Positions 18,410-20,129 of a stretch of DNA of 20,129 nt are shown here, in pieces (position 1 is the first letter of the stretch; each line of letters opens with the position of its first letter). This DNA is from Jimgerdemannia flammicorona. Its lineage: Eukaryota; Mucoromycota; Endogonomycetes; Endogonales; Endogonaceae. The translations under genes and the position numbers were made by a program. The notes below the pieces were generated by a model. That model was not told the origin of the DNA. It did no database searches and worked only from the letters and a program-made list of their open reading frames with translations. Where the stretch lies: the NCBI GenBank assembly GCA_003990745.1, contig RBNI01001994.1, positions 1 to 20,129 on the forward strand, in the 5' to 3' direction.

Positions 18410-18880
18410 GCGTACGAGCTATACGAGCTGTGAATTGTGAAAAGGAAAAGAGGTATGTCACCCAGTGTGGCAAGGACAAGAATAAGAAATTCATATCGAT
18501 GCCACTGGGGTATTTTGTTCTATAGTGCCGTGAACCAGCAAATCACCAAACAGCAACCTGCCTCGACTAGACCGGCACTAAGATACTGGCCAGTATGGAG
18601 GGGGGACGCAGAAAGAGCCACGGGGATTTCTGCACAGAGAGCTACTGAGATTTCTGCAGAAAGAGCCTCGGAGATTTCCGCAAAGGAGGAGGGGGGATGC
18701 AGAGAGAGCCACGGGGATTTCTGCAAAGAGAGCTACTGAGATTTCCACAGTATACTGTAATACTGCAGAAAGAGGAGTTGCCACCGAATGACGTCAACTT
18801 TCGCGGAGTCGCACACCCGATAGTCGCCACACCACTGTCCAAAGCTCAAAGACACCGCTGCATTTCAGAGCTTTGTGCTT
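18410..18880. other. CpG-containing upstream region, no gene recognised
   Basis: This block has balanced composition and keeps CpG dinucleotides, unlike the repeats around it. An open plus-strand frame (18437-18739) would encode Ala/Glu/Ile/Ser-rich octapeptide repeats created by a 24-bp tandem array. Other frames are equally open across the array, so I do not call a protein. Confidence 0.4.
18610..18748. repeat. 24-bp tandem repeat
   Basis: Units of the type AGAAAGAGCC plus ACGGGGATTTCTGC occur at 18610-18633, 18634-18657, 18658-18681, 18701-18724 and 18725-18748, with a 19-bp G-rich spacer after the third. Unit junctions create the palindrome TTTCTGCAGAAA. Confidence 0.85.
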
Positions 18881-19026
18881 GAATTTATAGACTCGTTTAC
18901 ATTATATCTTTCTACGAACGTTTCCATAGCAAATGAAAAGAACGTGCTGAAACACAAAGTAACTCTATAAAGCTTAGAGAAATATCAGCATATTTAGATT
19001 GCTTTAAAGATGAAGACTAAAGTCAT
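18881..19026. other. Intergenic spacer
   Basis: Moderately AT-rich sequence between the 24-bp repeat region and the second retroelement copy. I see no gene or structured feature. Confidence 0.4.
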
Positions 19027-19535
19027 GCTCCTTTCTCTGCTACCATACCAGTTACAAGGTATTGGTAGGCAACCTTCTGAGTTCCTTTTCTATAACTTTT
19101 ACTCAGGTTGGTTTGTTGTACCTGTTGCAGGACAGTGGGAGGGAAGCAATAGTGATGAGTTACTTCTTTATTATATCAGATTGATGCTTTCTCTACTTTT
19201 TTATAATTTCTGATATCTCTAGTTATATCTGAGATATATCTGTTTTGGTGTGACATCTTCTTTCTTTTGCTATTGTCAATAAAATATTGTCTCAGTATAT
19301 CACAGGCTGCATAAGGAGTTGGTCAATCTTAGACATCAAGTATTAGTATAGACTATCTGCAGATCTTTAATAGAGGCTCTCTAAGCCTTGATGAGCTTCC
19401 TGGTAAGTATAGTTCTAGTATAGATGACTATTTTTCAGGTAAAGAGGAGAGATGGCCATTACAGATAGAAGAAAGGATGATTATAGTAAACCAGTAGAGT
19501 ATCAGACTAGTGGTAGTTGTCAGTAATACTCCAAA
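19027..19535 (+). mobile_element. Poly(A) retroelement, copy B (5' half only)
   Basis: Starting at GCTCCTTTCTCTGC, this plus-strand segment aligns with the reverse complement of about 14000-14511. Shared blocks include GGTAGGCAACCTTC, TCTGTTTTGGTGTGA and GAGATGGCCATTACAGATAG. Most differences are C to T or G to A in this copy, which is more decayed and more AT-rich. Similarity fades near 19535. The 3' part with the poly(A) tail is missing, opposite to the usual 5' truncation of LINE copies, so it was probably cut by a later rearrangement or insertion. Confidence 0.8.
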
Positions 19536-19685
19536 TAAGTCAATTTAATCTAGATTAGATTTAAATTAGATTTGAATCTCATCTAGATTAGCTTAGATAG
19601 AAAATGAGCTGATCTGGATCAATTTGAATTGAATATTGTTTTGATTTCCAAATTAGATAATTAAATATTTATATCAATAACTCAA
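19536..19685. other. AT-rich spacer with TAGATT words
   Basis: Repeated TCTAGATTAG, TAGATTTAAATTAG and TAGATTTGAATC words give local palindromes. No gene is seen. Confidence 0.4.
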
Positions 19686-19978
19686 TATATAATTATTCAA
19701 TTTTAATGATTATAGTATTATTTTAAAGCTCTTAATAAGATTTTTTTTAATGATACTAAGAATATTGAAATTAGATAAGTTATTAAGGAAAATGTCTGAC
19801 TTATCAATTTTGGAAATTATTCAACTCATTGATTTTGGAAATTTCTTTAAAAGAATGTTTTTTTTAATAGCTCAGCAATATATAATCTAATTTTAATATT
19901 CTTAGTATTATATATTAGAAAGGCCTTATTAAGGGCTTTTAAATGATACTATGATTATTAAAATTAGATAATTATATA
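19686..19978. mobile_element. Foldback MITE-like element
   Basis: Two arms of about 92-97 bp (19686-19777 and 19882-19978) are inverted copies of each other with scattered transitions and small indels. TATAATTATTCAATTTTAAT pairs with the complement of ATTAAAATTAGATAATTATA, and GATACTAAGAATATT pairs with AATATTCTTAGTAT. The 104-bp loop has no coding capacity. Just outside, at 19983-19998, CAGTCAAAAGTATACC resembles Tc1/mariner terminal sequence, but no partner terminus was found. Confidence 0.6.
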
Positions 19979-20129
19979 GTGACAGTCAAAAGTATACCAA
20001 TGTTTGGTTATTATTAATATTTTAATTATATTATACCTCTAATCTAAATTCTATTTAACCAAAATTTTAAACATTAATAAAATAGCCTTTAAACTTTTGA
20101 ATAGTATATATTTTATTATATTTAGATAA
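19979..20129. other. AT-rich end of window
   Basis: Apart from the Tc1/mariner-like word at its start, this stretch is A/T dominated and shows no gene. Confidence 0.4.

Noticed and set aside
18437..18739. 100-codon plus-strand ORF with Ala-Glu-Ile-Ser repeats
   Set aside because: The repeat peptide comes from the 24-bp array, and three other frames are open over the same array.

Overview
The window looks like nuclear DNA of a filamentous fungus, most likely an ascomycete. Reasons: one gene with eleven GT-AG introns of 74-126 bp, a large Ty3/gypsy element worn down by transition mutations, and older repeats decayed to extreme AT content, as expected from RIP-like mutation or cytosine deamination. 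An intron-rich lineage such as the Pezizomycetes would fit, but nothing here fixes the species.

Layout. 1-428: AT-rich flank. 429-10969: a complete but dead 10.5 kb Ty3/gypsy LTR retrotransposon on the minus strand, with LTRs of 1472 and 1483 bp and a possible ATAT target duplication. Its 5' LTR is 9487-10969. In element order it carries gag with a CCHC knuckle, a retropepsin, an insertion with two Cys/His-rich motifs and a basic repeat, a five-motif dUTPase, RT, RNase H, a DD35E integrase with GPY/F module and no chromodomain, and a separate 168-codon third ORF whose ATG overlaps the pol stop as ATGA. More than twenty in-frame stops and at least three frame changes inactivate it. 11040-11640: an older, very AT-rich integrase relic on the plus strand. 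11798-11913: an 18-bp tandem repeat. 12200-13030, 13290-13338 and 14514-14680: a long-period satellite broken by a foldback sequence and by a poly(A)-tailed retroelement (13337-14513). 15249-18116: an intact aspartyl aminopeptidase gene in CpG-containing DNA. 18380-18880: its far upstream DNA, with CRE palindromes and a 24-bp tandem repeat. 19027-19535: a second, inverted copy of the 5' half of the poly(A) retroelement. 19686-20129: a foldback MITE-like element and AT-rich sequence.

The only gene that looks functional is the M18 aspartyl aminopeptidase. Everything else is a nested transposon graveyard. The most notable item is the retrotransposon's pol layout: protease, two putative zinc modules, dUTPase, then RT, plus a third ORF. 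All reading was by eye, with no database search.
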